Shown: positions 11,851 to 22,549, counted from the stretch's first letter. The stretch: DNA of 64,000 bases from Tetrastigma voinierianum (GCA_016808115.1 JAEQBH010006811.1:62001-126000); one strand, 5' to 3'. Program-made: numbers and translations. Notes: generated by a model from the sequence alone, not told the origin.

Positions 11851-12660
11851 TCAAATACCTTGCTCACAAGAACATTAACTTGTTCTCTCCAATAATGCAT
11901 TGAGGGAAATTAGGAAAAACTATGTATCGTTTGAAATCTCTTCAATCAAGGATGTGAAAGTGAAAAGTATTTTATCATGTAAACGATAGAGAAAAGCATG
12001 AGCTAGCTGGACTTAATTTCGATCCGCAATCACTCATGATAATTAATACGATATACTGCCACCCACCCATGGAAGCCACCACTAGCCACCTGCTTCTTTT
12101 AATTATTACTTTACTTTTAATCATTCTGCCTGCTCCTATAATTATATATCTTTTTGAAATAGCTTTTAGAATATAAGTAAAAACATTTAAAAACAACTTA
12201 AAAATATTTTTGAAAAACATATTGTTTTTAATTGTTAGAAAATATAAAACAATTTTATCATGAAATTCCGATTTTTGGGTTAAAAATAAAAAAATTCTAA
12301 AATAGCTTATCATATCTAGAAACCCTCAAAGTTTCAAAAAGAAAATACCTAAAAAAAGGAAAGAGTCTCAAGTTCGAATCTAATAAATAATTTATTATAT
12401 TATAACTAAAGTGTTTAATTATAAAAAAAATCATTTTAAAATAATTATTTTAAGCAATCATCGAAAAACCGGCCATCATCCTTTGTCAATAAGATCTAAT
12501 TTAATTGGTTTAAAGCTCGGATTCGCATAAACTAGGTATAAGAAGGTGAGAGATCCGTAATTGAGTTCTACTTAGTACAAATTTATTAAAAAAGATTACT
12601 CTATGTTCGCTGAATCAAACTAATATGTATACAAATTTATAACGTTATCACCAAAGGACT
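11851..12660. other. 5' flank of NLR-B, AT-rich
   Basis: Colinear with 47,720-48,520 upstream of NLR-D. It is very AT-rich, with homopolymer A/T runs. The 11,975-12,313 minus frame has no recognisable domain. It would contain the promoter of the minus-strand NLR, but I cannot place a TATA box with confidence. Confidence 0.5.
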
Positions 12661-12670
12661 ATTATCTAGT

Positions 12671-12687
12671 CCCCAGCAATAATGCCA
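12671..12687 (-). promoter_or_regulatory. Primer-binding-site-like motif abutting the gypsy LTR
   Basis: The minus strand reads TGGCATTATTGCTGGGG, followed by ACTAG. It resembles the TGGCGCC...GGGGA primer-binding site that follows the 5' LTR in Athila/Tat elements. It lies a few bases beyond the outer LTR edge, on the side where the 3' LTR should meet host DNA. It is also present at 48,525-48,545. Confidence 0.5.
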
Positions 12688-14012
12688 TTAAACTTGTTTG
12701 TTGTGTTCCTTAGCTATAGTATTGATTAAAAGATTGTTTCATTAAGAGTAAATCATTTTCGAGGTTTGATCCAAAGATAATGCAAGTGCAATGTGCCGAA
12801 CAAGTAGTAAAATGGATGTAAGTCCTATATCAATCCTTGCACGTAGATCTCAAGAATTTCTAATCAACTACCCTGACTACTTAAGCCCTACACTATTCGA
12901 CAACATAGGCAATTGGAATTAGCTTTGAAAGCCTTAAAATAATCAAAACTAAGAAAAATGAATGAATAATAAATGAATTAAATACTGAAATAATGAAATA
13001 ATAAATTTAGACTGAACAGTTATCTATAAAGGGAACATTGAAAATAAAGCTATTGTGAAGAATCAATTCCTACAGCTTGCACTGTAATTTTGCTTTATGA
13101 ACCACAGATTTTAAAACTAGTCCAAGGAATACGATAGTGTAGTTGGATCTCTCCAAACCCCACCGTCTAACATCTCACCTTCACCGTTTCTCTCGAATTC
13201 AGTGGGTTAGATAACTACTTTTAATCTGGGTAGCCTTGTTCTGGGTATTTTTCTTTCTCAATACTTCATACCCATAACATGGACTGTAAACCTTAGCTCC
13301 TTAAATAGAGTCATTGCAGAGGTTTACACTATACTGGTTCCTCAACCACAAAATTAAAAACAAATTTCATCATTTTGATTAGATCTTTCCTTACACGGAT
13401 TAAATTCACTATTCGAATCGAGGTGAACTCTCTACATGTTTAAATTGATAACTCACTCAACTCTATCTCGACTTCAAGTGAAAAGAGGATTTATCGATTT
13501 AAAAACACAGAGCACATTAGATCGACAATATCAGATTAGCATACCTTCAGAAATTGCTCGTCACTCTCAGGAATGCCTTCTCTGTGTCGCTCAGAGGGCC
13601 TCCTGGAAATCAGAGCTTGAGACAATCCCATATGTGGGTACGAGAATCACATCGATCAATTTTAAAATACACAAAACCAGCAAGTAGATTCATAAACTGA
13701 CGTTCAGCAATAATGAATAAAATTCTTCAGAAAGATACTTACAACAACGCCAATTCAATGGAAGTCGGGTTTCTAAAATTCACTGATTACACCATACATT
13801 GGTCATTGATCAAGAAAAACCATCAGAATCGGAAACCCGGTAGTTCGAATCCAAAATTTGTCCGGAGTTCAAGCAACCGTGCGCAATTAAGAAATATAAA
13901 TCGCATTCGGGCCTAAAACTTTGAATGTACCTAACGCTCGATCCAAATTTAAACGAAAATAAAAACTAATCTAAAAGAAAACAAACAAAGAGTCAAGGCT
14001 CAAGAGCGCCGC

Positions 14013-14021
14013 GTATTTATA
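14013..14021 (-). promoter_or_regulatory. Minus-strand TATA box of the gypsy LTR
   Basis: The minus strand reads CCTATAAATACGCGGC. It lies about 1.3 kb from the 3' edge of the LTR and about 930 bp from the polypurine tract, and the palindrome array lies immediately upstream of it. The unit 2 copy has lost this box. Confidence 0.6.
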
Positions 14022-14092
14022 GGTTCAAGTCGGGCCCCACTTCGATGCACCTCATTGTGGATTTCAAGTTAACTGGCCCATTTTGTCGATTC

Positions 14093-14577
14093 TGTCGCGA
14101 CATCGAGTCCTTGTCGCGACCTTTGTTGTCGCAGAAGCCTTTGTTTGGTTGCGACATGTCTTTGGTGAAGCTGACGTCGCGACAGCTTGATCTTGTCGCG
14201 ACCTCTTTTCAGTGGAAGTGATGTCGCGACAGCTTACTAACGCCGCGAATCTTTGACCCCCGTATTTGATGTCGCGACCTTTGGATCGCGTCGACCTTCC
14301 GTCTTTGCAAAAGGATGTCGCACCTTTTAAGATTTCGCACTGATGTCGCGACATCCGTGTGTTGTCGCGACCTTCTTTCGCTAGCACTTAATGTCGCGAC
14401 CAACAATGATGTCGCCACCTTTTTCTTCACTATCGCCGCGACTCTCGACCGATGCGTCGCGGACTTCCTTTCTTGAGCTGATGATGTCGCGACCTTAATT
14501 TTTTTGCAAGCTGATGTCGTGACTGCTTCTAATTCAGTGTTGATGTCGCGACTGCATCCAGATGTCGCGACATCTTG
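14093..14577. repeat. Array of GTCGCGAC palindromes in the LTR U3
   Basis: About a dozen TCGCGA cores occur, mostly as GATGTCGCGACC/A or TGTCGCGACA, a perfect 10-bp palindrome. Several near-misses lie between them (GTCGTGAC, GTCGCCAC, GCCGCGAC). Spacing is irregular, roughly 18-75 bp. The flanks differ, so this is not a simple tandem satellite. The frames at 14,064-14,430 on the minus strand are by-products of the repeat. Confidence 0.85.
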
Positions 14578-14947
14578 TCTTCTTCTTCATCAATTCCCGC
14601 TGTTTCGACTTTGAGTTTCTTTCGCTCCCGCCCGCTTGCCAATTACACTGCTGATCGGGAGTTTTGCTGTTGCAACCCGAATATGTATTTTGCTTGCTGT
14701 CAAGGCTTCACGACATCAGGTCCTTTCATCCTTGTGCGCCTCTCCTACTACAACCTACTTCAGCCGCTATATCGGCACTTCATCCACTCAGGCTCATTTT
14801 CGCAAAAATCCTTCTTTTTCTCGAATTACTACGCATAATAGTTTGGTTAGTTATTCCATATTTTTGCACATAAAGCAGTTCCTTTTAGCTAAAAATAAAT
14901 CAGAAAATGGACTGAAAAATTTGGCTGACTTTTAATCTCACATCAAA

Positions 14948-14956
14948 CTCCCCAAA
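14948..14956 (-). other. Polypurine tract of the gypsy element
   Basis: The minus strand reads TTTGGGGAG immediately before the TG that starts the LTR. It is preceded by the GAGGACAAGCAAAA context often seen at this place in plant gypsy elements. It primes plus-strand DNA synthesis. Confidence 0.65.
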
Positions 14957-16559
14957 TTAAAAAATTTTGCTTGTCCTCAAGCAAAGAAAAAGAAAGATTT
15001 GTTTGTCCTCAAACAAAAGGACATTTTTCTGTTCTGTTTTGCAGTTGCAACCAATTAAATTGAAAAACTAAAATTGCATTCTTTATTGTATATCTAGCTT
15101 CAAGTCCAGTTGAAGGTTAGTTTCTACTCAATCAGGTGTACTGAACTAAATTGTTGAGTTTGTTTCATAAATAGTAAAGTCAATTGATCCTGCTGAAAAT
15201 TAGGTTGGTCTTCTTCCTCCTTTCTTAGTGAGTCAGCTAACCCTCTGAGGTCCTTCATAGTTTTGATCCTTTCAAGAATTTCCATATGCTTGTTGTTCAT
15301 ATTGATCTCCACTAATGTAGGTAATTCCAACTTTCAAAATCAATCAGGTCTTTTAGGCTTGTAATGTTAGGCTTGGGTAATGGGTGGGATGGATGGAATT
15401 TTTAGGTTAAGATTACCCAAACTCTTTCTTCTTTCTTCTCAACTGCTGCCTTTCTTTTCCTTGCAACTTCTGTAGTTTATTTCCCCCAAACTTCATCTTT
15501 GGGGTATCTTCTTTGAATTTTTGTGTTTAAAACTGTTTGTTCCAATTTCTCATTTGTATTTCTCATTGTTGGAACTCTTTCTCTACCACTTTCGCAAAAG
15601 TCTAATGTTCTCACTTTTTGAAGCTTTCTAACACTCTTAGCGAACTTTTAAGTTAGTAACCCCATTCAGTTGGCATTAGGTAATAGGTGCTGAACACCCC
15701 TAAGAACTTAATTGTTCGGGTTAGGCCACAAGACAAAACTTCTTCCTTTAAGCTTTCTTTTCTTTTTGTATCATCTTGCTTAGATCTTTCTTTTCTTCAC
15801 CCTTTCCTGTATTTCTTTTTTAGTTCTCCAAAAATATATTCCCCCAAACTTTATTTCTTCCTCCTCCATTTTGAGTTCTTGGGTATTCGTGAGGTTCTTT
15901 ACCGGAGGATTAGTTATAAAGGATGGCTTGGGATTTCTAATTGCTTGTTTTGAAGATAAAGAATGTTCTGGCTCAAATTCAAGAACTAAGGTGTATGCAG
16001 AAGCATATAAATAAAGGTGGCTAGAATGGCTCAAGCTGTTCAAGGATGGCCTGCATCATTTCTTGTTAGTTGTATTACCTAGGATTTCGCCTTGATCAAT
16101 AATCTAACAAGTTCTAGAATTCTTTTTGGTTAACTATGAATAACCCTAAGGATGTCCTTGACTCATTTCAGTTGAAGAGGAGTTACTTGGTCTAAGGTTC
16201 ACCAAGTTCTTTGGCTTACTGTTTATACCTCAAACTCAAAAATATGTTTTGCTCCTTCAATTGTATAACTTTCCTTTAACCTGGACTTATCAACTAAATT
16301 CCAGTCAATTATGCAATTTGTGTTTCAAGTCAATTATATGCCATTCAGCCCTTATTCTCGCAGCTTATTCGTGTTTCGCCTCATATTCTAATCCATGACT
16401 TCAGCTAGCTCAAATTATGACATTTCAGCATTTTCATTCCTGAGCTAATTCTACTGTTATTCTTCTATCAACAAAAGCAAAAATAAACACAAAATTTGAC
16501 TTCAAACCACATCAAACAAATTTATGATTTTATTCAAGACTTCAGGCAACTGAATCAAA
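14957..16559 (-). other. Gypsy post-pol spacer
   Basis: Internal region between the extra ORF and the LTR. A short acidic minus-strand frame (15,124-15,330; MELPTLVEINMNNKHMEILE at its start) may be the tail of the extra ORF. The rest appears noncoding. The region is highly conserved with 50,840-52,400. Confidence 0.5.
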
Positions 16560-18560
16560 TGTGTCAGGGGAATGAGGAAGAGATGGATGAGTCAATCGGC
16601 GTTTCTTTCTTTTTGAGGGAGGTAAAAATGTTTGAGGATCCAAATCCAGCGATTGGGGTTAGCTGAACTTGGGGAACTCTTACTCATCCTCTCTTCTTCT
16701 TGCATTCTCCTTTCCATCCGAATTTCAAGAATCAATTCATTTCCAAGTAGGTCAACCTTCTGTTTAGATCATCTTGCCTTTGCTCCCAATGTATTCAAGT
16801 AGCGCTTCCATTTCTCAAGCTATGACTTCTAAAATTTGGATAGATTGTTGTTAATCGATCCAAATTTTCAAACTCGTAGCTTTCCTATAAGCATCATTAT
16901 CATCCAAAGACTTTATCTCTTTCTTTTCATCTTCTTCTAAGTCTTTCAACAATGACATATAGAGGAACTTAAACCTTTTGATATGTCTTTCTTTGTCTTA
17001 GCTTCTTGCTCGCATCCCTTTCCTTATGAGTTTCGTGGAGTTGAGAGTCTCGATTAAACCGATTTGTCAGAGAATGATTCATGAATTAAGTCATAGCCTT
17101 TTCAAGATCTTGATCTCTCTTCCTCCATTTCCTTCTTTAAAATTTGCTTTATGCTCTAAGATATTTTTTATCTGTTCCTCTTTTCTGCTCAACTCCTCTT
17201 CCCATTTCTGCTCTCTTCTCTTCAACTCTGCTTCATGCATTTCCTCATTTCTGTTCATTTCCTCTTCCCACTATTTATCTATTCTTCTTAATTCTGCCTC
17301 ATATACTTCCTCTCTAAATTGTTGTTGGAGGCTTCATTTCTTTTCTTTTCCATACTTCTTTTCTCGCATAGAAATGACATTCCATTATCCGGTTATTTTC
17401 GGGCCTTTAGAGCTTTCTCCTGCCTCAAATCCATGTTTCTCATCGGGGAGAACCGGCCAAGGGGGGTGGTGAACCCATGTGACTTCATTATCCTGGGTGC
17501 CATATCCTCTGCAAACATAGAGGTATTCCCTTCTGGCTGTGTTTCTGGAATTTGTTCTTCCTTGATTTTCAACCATTAGGTGTCCTCTTCTGTCTCTGCA
17601 CTCTCCTCCTCATCTCTCGAATCCGCCCACTACGACCCCCTTTTTCTTTGATTTCGCCCTCGTTTATCCCAAATGGTTAATGGTACATTGGGGCACTCTT
17701 CTTCTTCTGCCCAACTTCCCTTCACACCAGCCCTTATACATAACCAGGTGATGGTTGCTGGGTGTGGAATCAGGCCTCTTTTGTTTCCATCATGATATTT
17801 CATTATGGAGTTCTCAATGATGGCTCCAAAAAGATTCACCATAAATTTCAAGATGGCAGAGAAGTACTGCTTCTTTGTTCTCTTCACTGTGCTTACATGT
17901 TTAGTAGGGAACTGCACTGAGCTTAAAATAAAACCATACCTTGGCTTCTTCTGTTAGATCTTCCCTATTGATAATCTTTTTCTCTCCTTGACCATGTCCC
18001 CATTTCACCTTACCATCCGTCAGTCTTCTAGCTATCTTTTCTCTGTTTGGGCTGTCTGCTAACTTTTTGTACTTGGATCCATGCTTTTGACCCTCCATGC
18101 CGTACATTGCATTTATGGTCTCACCATGGAACCCAACCCCTCCGACGAAAATGTAGTTCTCCTTTTCCAACAAGGTTGAGTGTAAATTCTCTACAATCAC
18201 AGATACCCGCTCTATAATGTTTCCAAGTGCACTTCCCCCACCCTCTTTGCTCTATCAATTCTTTGAACGGGGAGATGAGCTGACTGAATCCCCTTTCTCC
18301 TATAAAACCTTTCCCTGCATAGTGCTTTTTCCATATGGAATAGTTTCTCTTTCCTTTAGATGAACTTTGGCCTCTTCTTCATCGCCTCCTTTCCCTTTCT
18401 TCCGCCGCCTTGCAACCGGTCGAACTTCCAAAGAGTTCCAAGTCCTCGCTCTCCTCTCAGAGTTTCCAGATGAACCTCCCTTGTAGGTTCCGCATGAACC
18501 TCCTAGGCTGAGAATGCCTCCATGACGCCATTCGTATTCGGGATGAGGGTCAAGGTTCGC
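16560..18560 (-). pseudogene. Extra post-pol ORF of the gypsy element (plant-transposon-protein-like plus coiled coil)
   Basis: Read on the minus strand through frameshifts. An N-terminal basic, Lys/Glu-rich stretch (about 18,420-18,350) leads into a domain at 18,200-17,630 (MIVENLHSTLLEKENYIFVG, then REDLTEEAKVWFYF, KRTKKQYFSAILKF, HPATITWLCI). This resembles the 'putative plant transposon protein' family found in Athila/Tat-type elements. A strongly Glu/Arg-rich coiled coil follows (about 17,320-16,900) with repeated WEEE-type blocks. The function of this ORF class is not established. The unit 2 copy is cut inside the ORF at the 17,565-equivalent point. Confidence 0.6.
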
Positions 18561-18829
18561 CAGAGAGATCGAGAGGCTCAGATGAAGAAGTTTTGGTCTA
18601 GGTTTCAGATTTGAAAATCAAAGAATACGGTTGAAAAGTTGTATTTGTTTCCAGGAAAATATGAGAGTGAAGGGAGATTCTCAACAATTGCAATTCTAAC
18701 TATTATTGTTATTATTTATTAATTTCAATTTAATTTTCGCTTACGCGACTTCAATGTCAAGTTGAAATTGTGTGCTATCATTAAATTTAGGGTAAAATTA
18801 AAAGTTGCCCAACTGGCAAATTCTCCTCT

Positions 18830-19100
18830 TATGTCGCGACATAAGATTGTTTGTCGCGACATACTTAAACTGTGGGAGGACAAGTTATCACCAGGCGGCG
18901 ACATCATGCAATTCATGCATTATTAAGTTGTCGACCTCACCACTCTTTTGAAGGAATTTCTGTTCTTGTCGCGACATAAATGTTTTGTCGCACAACCGCC
19001 TCTATTTTTCTTCCTTCAAGATTGACTAAGTTATTTATTATCAACTTCTTTGTCGCGAATTCTCACTCTCACAGTGGACATAAATTTTGTCGCGACTTAG
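18830..19100. repeat. Second cluster of GTCGCGAC palindromes
   Basis: About four or five copies (TTGTCGCGACATA-type) between the pol end and the extra ORF, some 4 kb from the LTR array. They recur in the same element but outside the LTR. Confidence 0.75.
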
Positions 19101-19619
19101 CCCCGTGATTTCGCCTCTATCTTTAATGATCGTGATACCTTTCATTCTTGATTAATCGCCAGATTCTCATCATCAAATAAACCATTTCAACACAGCAATT
19201 CAAACATGCATTCTATTCAATTTTCACAGAGTTTATGTAGGGAAAAGAATGCTTCTCTTTTTTTCAAATATCTCTTTTCTGTGAATTGCTGGAGTTGTCC
19301 TGGAAATTGTTCCTTCTCCCATTAACAGTTTGATTCTTCATCTGCATATTGGAACAATTCCAGGAAGGATTAAATTGATCTAAAACTAACCTAGCAATTT
19401 CTAACAAATCATGACTAAAACTAAAAAAAATATTTCAAAACAAGTACTAAAACACTTCACAATCTATATTAAGAATTCAAACACTGTATGGGTTGCCTCC
19501 CATGAGCTGCTCTGTTTTGAGTCTTTAGCTAGACTTTTTGCTGCCATTATCCTGTTTCTTCAATTTTCTTCATTCAGAACCAAGGCTTTATCTTCCAATT
19601 GCTTTTCCCCAAGGTAATG

Positions 19620-20520
19620 CTTTAATCTCCACTCATTAACTTCAACTCCTCTTCCTTGCTGTTTCTAAGTGTCATTGCCCCAAATTGTGTGCTTGACACC
19701 ACTGTAAATGGTCCATCACATTTGACTTCAAATTTTCCCGAAAGAGCCTTAATCCGGGAGTTGAATAAAAAGACTCCGATCTCCCGCTCTTGAATTCCTT
19801 CCTCAAAATTCTTGATCATGCCATTTTTTGTTTTATCCTCAGATTCGCACTATCATAGGCTTCATTCCTCAACTCTTCCAATTCATTTAGCCGGAGTAGC
19901 CTATCTTCCTAAGCAAATTTTTAAAGTCGAAATTGCTTCTTGATGGCCCACATAGCTTATTCTAGTTCAAGAGGAGGACATGGCTCTCAAAGACCAATCT
20001 CATTGTGATGGGGACATCCCAACGGGAGTTTTGAATACCGCTTCGTAAGCTCCAAAGTGCATCATCAAGTTTCAAAGACCAATCTCTCCCCGCTTGAACT
20101 TACGCCTTTCCGCACTTTCGACCTCTCGTTGGAAATTCAGTCGCCCCATTTGTTTCCGAGGATGATAAGCCAAACTCATAATGCGGTTTGATACCATATC
20201 TCGCCATAAGTTTGTCAAACACCTTATTTGCAAAATGGCTTCCTCCATCACTTCACGATAGTTCTCGTGTCCCAAATCTGCCGAATATTTCTTTGTAAAA
20301 CCCTACAAATCGTATCGGGTATCATTCTTTGACATGCTGCTGTCAGACTCATTTTGGATACATAATCCAATACTAGGGAGTATGTATATATTTCAAATGA
20401 AACTGAAAAGGCCCCATAAAATCCATTCCCATACATCAAACAATTGCACCGTTACTGTGATACTCAGGGCATTCTGCTGCTTTTGTTGATATTTCCCAAT
20501 TCTCTGGCATTGATCATATT
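19620..20520 (-). pseudogene. Gypsy integrase
   Basis: Minus strand, in broken frames. A zinc-finger end (KCQRIGKY-like, about 20,510) is followed by core sequence (VLDYVSKMSLTAA, 20,248-20,439) and by SDLGTRTIVK-like and SLAYHPRKQMGRLN (20,072-20,275). Next comes a LLRLNELEELRNEAYDSA stretch (about 19,900). The C-terminal part (19,622-19,819) contains KCDGPFTVV. The order matches an Athila/Tat integrase. It joins element cDNA to host DNA. A GGGTTGCCTCCCA stretch just downstream (about 19,490) is the conserved post-pol motif of such elements. Confidence 0.8.
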
Positions 20521-20952
20521 AAATATTCCATTCAAAATAAATTTTTAAAAATCGTGAGGTCAATAAAAAATCCCGATCAAGAATCTTTGTGGAGTCAAGC
20601 GATCTCCTGCAAAGTGTCCTCCATAGGGTGATGAATGGCATTCTTTAAAATCTTGCTTTGCCTACCTTCCGCACATCTCCTTATAATCGTGATCAGCTCC
20701 TTCTTTAAACAATAAATGTGGTCATCCCAAATGTAGTATATGCCGCCCTAGCCTTTTCTCTCGCTGGTAAATAACTCGTGGCATAATTCCACAAGCTAAT
20801 TCATACCACACAAGATACCAGGTGGTCGGAGGACAGCTTGAAATAACTGCTCATCCGAAAATTTTCCTCGCTATTTCCTCTTCCTTTCTCTTCTACGCGG
20901 TTTCTTTCTACTCACAAGCCGATCAGCCATCACATCATCACTATCCTTTTGT

Positions 20953-22100
20953 CTATTTCAAATCAAATTCCTGTAGTAATAATACCCATCTGATCAATCT
21001 TGGCTTTGCTTCCTTCTTTGCCATTAGATATTTAATTGCTGCATGATCAGTGTGTATAACAACATGAGACCCCAAAATGTATGGCCTGAATTTTTCACAT
21101 GCAAACACTATTGCTAGCATCTCCTTTTCAGTAGTAGAGTAATTCTCTTGTGCTTCATTAAAGGTTTTGCTAGCATAATAGATGGCCTTGAACACTTTTT
21201 CATCTTTTCTCGTCCCAATATGTCCCATTGCAAAATCATCGGGGCATCACACATGATTTCACCTCTGCTCCATTATGGTTTTGCCATGATGGGAGCTTCA
21301 ACTAGTCTGAATTTAATTTCTTCAAATGCTTTCTGAAGATCCACAAAGCCGAACTGGTATCTTTTTCAAAGAATCTCGCATAGTGGTCTAGCAACTTTTG
21401 AGAAGTCTCTGATAAATCTTCTATAAAATCCTGCATGTCCTAAGAAACTTCTGATTCCCTTGACTGTAGTGGGAGGCATTAAGTCTCTTATAATTGAAAC
21501 TTTTGCCTGGTCTACCTCAAGCCCTGCTGCAGAAATCATGTGCCCCAAGACAATTCCTTCTGTAACCATAAAATGGCATTTTTCCCAATTCAGAGCCAGA
21601 TTCTTGTCTTGCACCTTTAAAGTACTGCCTGTGCCATGCAGTATCGTTCAACCTGATCCATACACTGTGAAATCATCCATGAAGATCTCCATAACTTCTT
21701 CGGCTAAATCAGAAAATATAGACATCATGCACCTTTGGAAGGTACCAGGAGCATTACACAATCCAAATGGCATTCTCCTAAAAGCAAAAGTACCAAATGG
21801 GCATGTAAAAGTAGTTTTCTCCCCGATCTTCGTGCAATAGCAATTTACTATCCAGAATATCCATCAAGAAACAGAAATGAGGGGCGTCCCGCCAACCCGT
21901 CTAAAGATCCGATCAATGAGCAAGGTGGGAAAAATGATCCTTTCAAGTTGCAAGATTCAATTTTCTCGTAGTCAATACACACCCTCCATCCCGTCACGCT
22001 CTTGTAGGAATCAGCCTATTCTTTCATTCTGACATAAAGTGGAATCCACCCTTCGGGAACCACGACCGGGCTTACCCAAGAAATATTCGATTATGCTAAT
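20953..22100 (-). pseudogene. Gypsy reverse transcriptase-RNase H
   Basis: Minus strand. The N-terminal RT block WVSPVVVPEG lies near 22,080-22,050. VTGWRVCIDY lies near 21,990. The catalytic FMDD (EIFMDDFTV) is at 21,672-21,683. The thumb region with SFLGHAGFYRRFIRDFS lies within 21,366-21,614. RNase H (20,953-21,228) has STTEKEMLAIVFACEKFRPY and HTDHAAIKYL. The metal-binding residues look preserved, but frameshifts and stops separate the blocks. No protease or gag lies upstream. Confidence 0.85.
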
Positions 22101-22113
22101 CGAATCCACCCTT
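22042..22113. repeat. 12-bp direct repeat at the gypsy truncation point
   Basis: GAATCCACCCTT occurs at 22,042-22,053 inside the RT frame and again at 22,102-22,113. Gypsy homology ends at the second copy, followed by a T-run and unrelated AT-rich DNA. Confidence 0.7.
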
Positions 22114-22458
22114 TTTTTTCCTTACATTATTTAGAAACCAAACATAACTTAGATTAATTTTAGGAGGAGGGGAAAATCAAAGGACAAATTACTTAAATAG
22201 TTTAATATTACTTTGAATTAAACATCTAATATAAATATATATTTTTTCCAAAATTTGAGCTATCGTCCCTTCAAAGCCCTTTGCCAGGTTCGCCTCGACT
22301 ATTATTGTAGAACTTGATCAAATATATAAATATTAAATTATAGTACATTCATCCAAACTTGTGGATGTCGTAGTAAGTTACCACTGATTAAAACATTTAC
22401 CTAATAAGTTTGTGACATATAATCTGTATTATTACCTTAGTACGGACCTTTTATGAAT
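22114..22458. other. AT-rich spacer between gypsy and copia elements
   Basis: No coding or element signature that I can identify. It may hold the lost 5' part of the copia LTR in degraded form, but no clear match to the 3' LTR start is visible. Confidence 0.45.
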
Positions 22459-22549
22459 ATCATAGTATGGACCTTTATGAGTAAGTTCAGGACTATCATA
22501 GTATGGACCTTTATGAGTAAGTTTGTGACTAATATAGCATGGACCTTTA
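22459..22549 (+). repeat. 36-bp tandem repeat (~2.5 copies) at the copia LTR edge
   Basis: The units ATCATAGTATGGACCTTTAT... start at 22,459 and 22,495, with a partial third from 22,531. A further partial copy precedes them (from about 22,440). The repeat contains ACCTTTATG, the exact point where homology to the 3' LTR begins. Confidence 0.85.

Larger units (their letters stand above)
12695..14945 (-). repeat. LTR of the gypsy element (~2.25 kb)
   Basis: The right edge is the complement of TGATGTGAG, next to the polypurine tract. The left edge is one of the TG steps at 12,695-12,703, before the primer-binding-site-like motif. Inside is the AATGCAAGTGCA...GTAAGTCC stretch common in plant gypsy LTRs near their 3' end (12,780-12,830). 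U3 would be about 14,020-14,945 and R-U5 the rest. Only one LTR is present in this unit, so exact ends and age cannot be set. Confidence 0.7.
12695..22113 (-). mobile_element. Athila/Tat-like Ty3/gypsy retrotransposon, 5'-truncated
   Basis: A minus-strand element. From its 5' side it holds reverse transcriptase (from about 22,100), RNase H, integrase (to about 19,620), a long post-pol region with an extra ORF, a polypurine tract at 14,948-14,956 and one LTR (12,695-14,945). Gag, protease and the upstream LTR are missing: homology stops at about 22,113, within the RT N-terminus. The Athila/Tat assignment rests on the EIFMDDF catalytic motif, the HKAYWAIK-like integrase context (degraded here), the long post-pol region and the primer-binding-site type. 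Unit 2 keeps only 48,550-53,425 of it. All ORFs carry frameshifts. Confidence 0.85.

Noticed and set aside
11975..12313. 112-residue minus-strand hydrophobic frame upstream of NLR-B
   Set aside because: AT-rich DNA gives Ile/Phe/Lys-rich frames by chance. It is disrupted in the matching region 47,870-48,180.
14064..14430. Minus-strand frames of 107 and 73 residues rich in Arg/Ser/Thr
   Set aside because: They arise from translating the GTCGCGAC repeat array. No domain seen, and not open in unit 2.
14093..14577. Regularly repeated short motif considered as a CRISPR array
   Set aside because: The motif is only 8-14 bp, irregularly spaced and inside a plant LTR. There are no unique spacers of constant length and no cas genes.
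17026..17472. 148-residue plus-strand frame rich in Ser/Phe/Leu
   Set aside because: It is the antisense shadow of the Glu/Arg-rich coiled coil encoded on the minus strand in the gypsy extra ORF.
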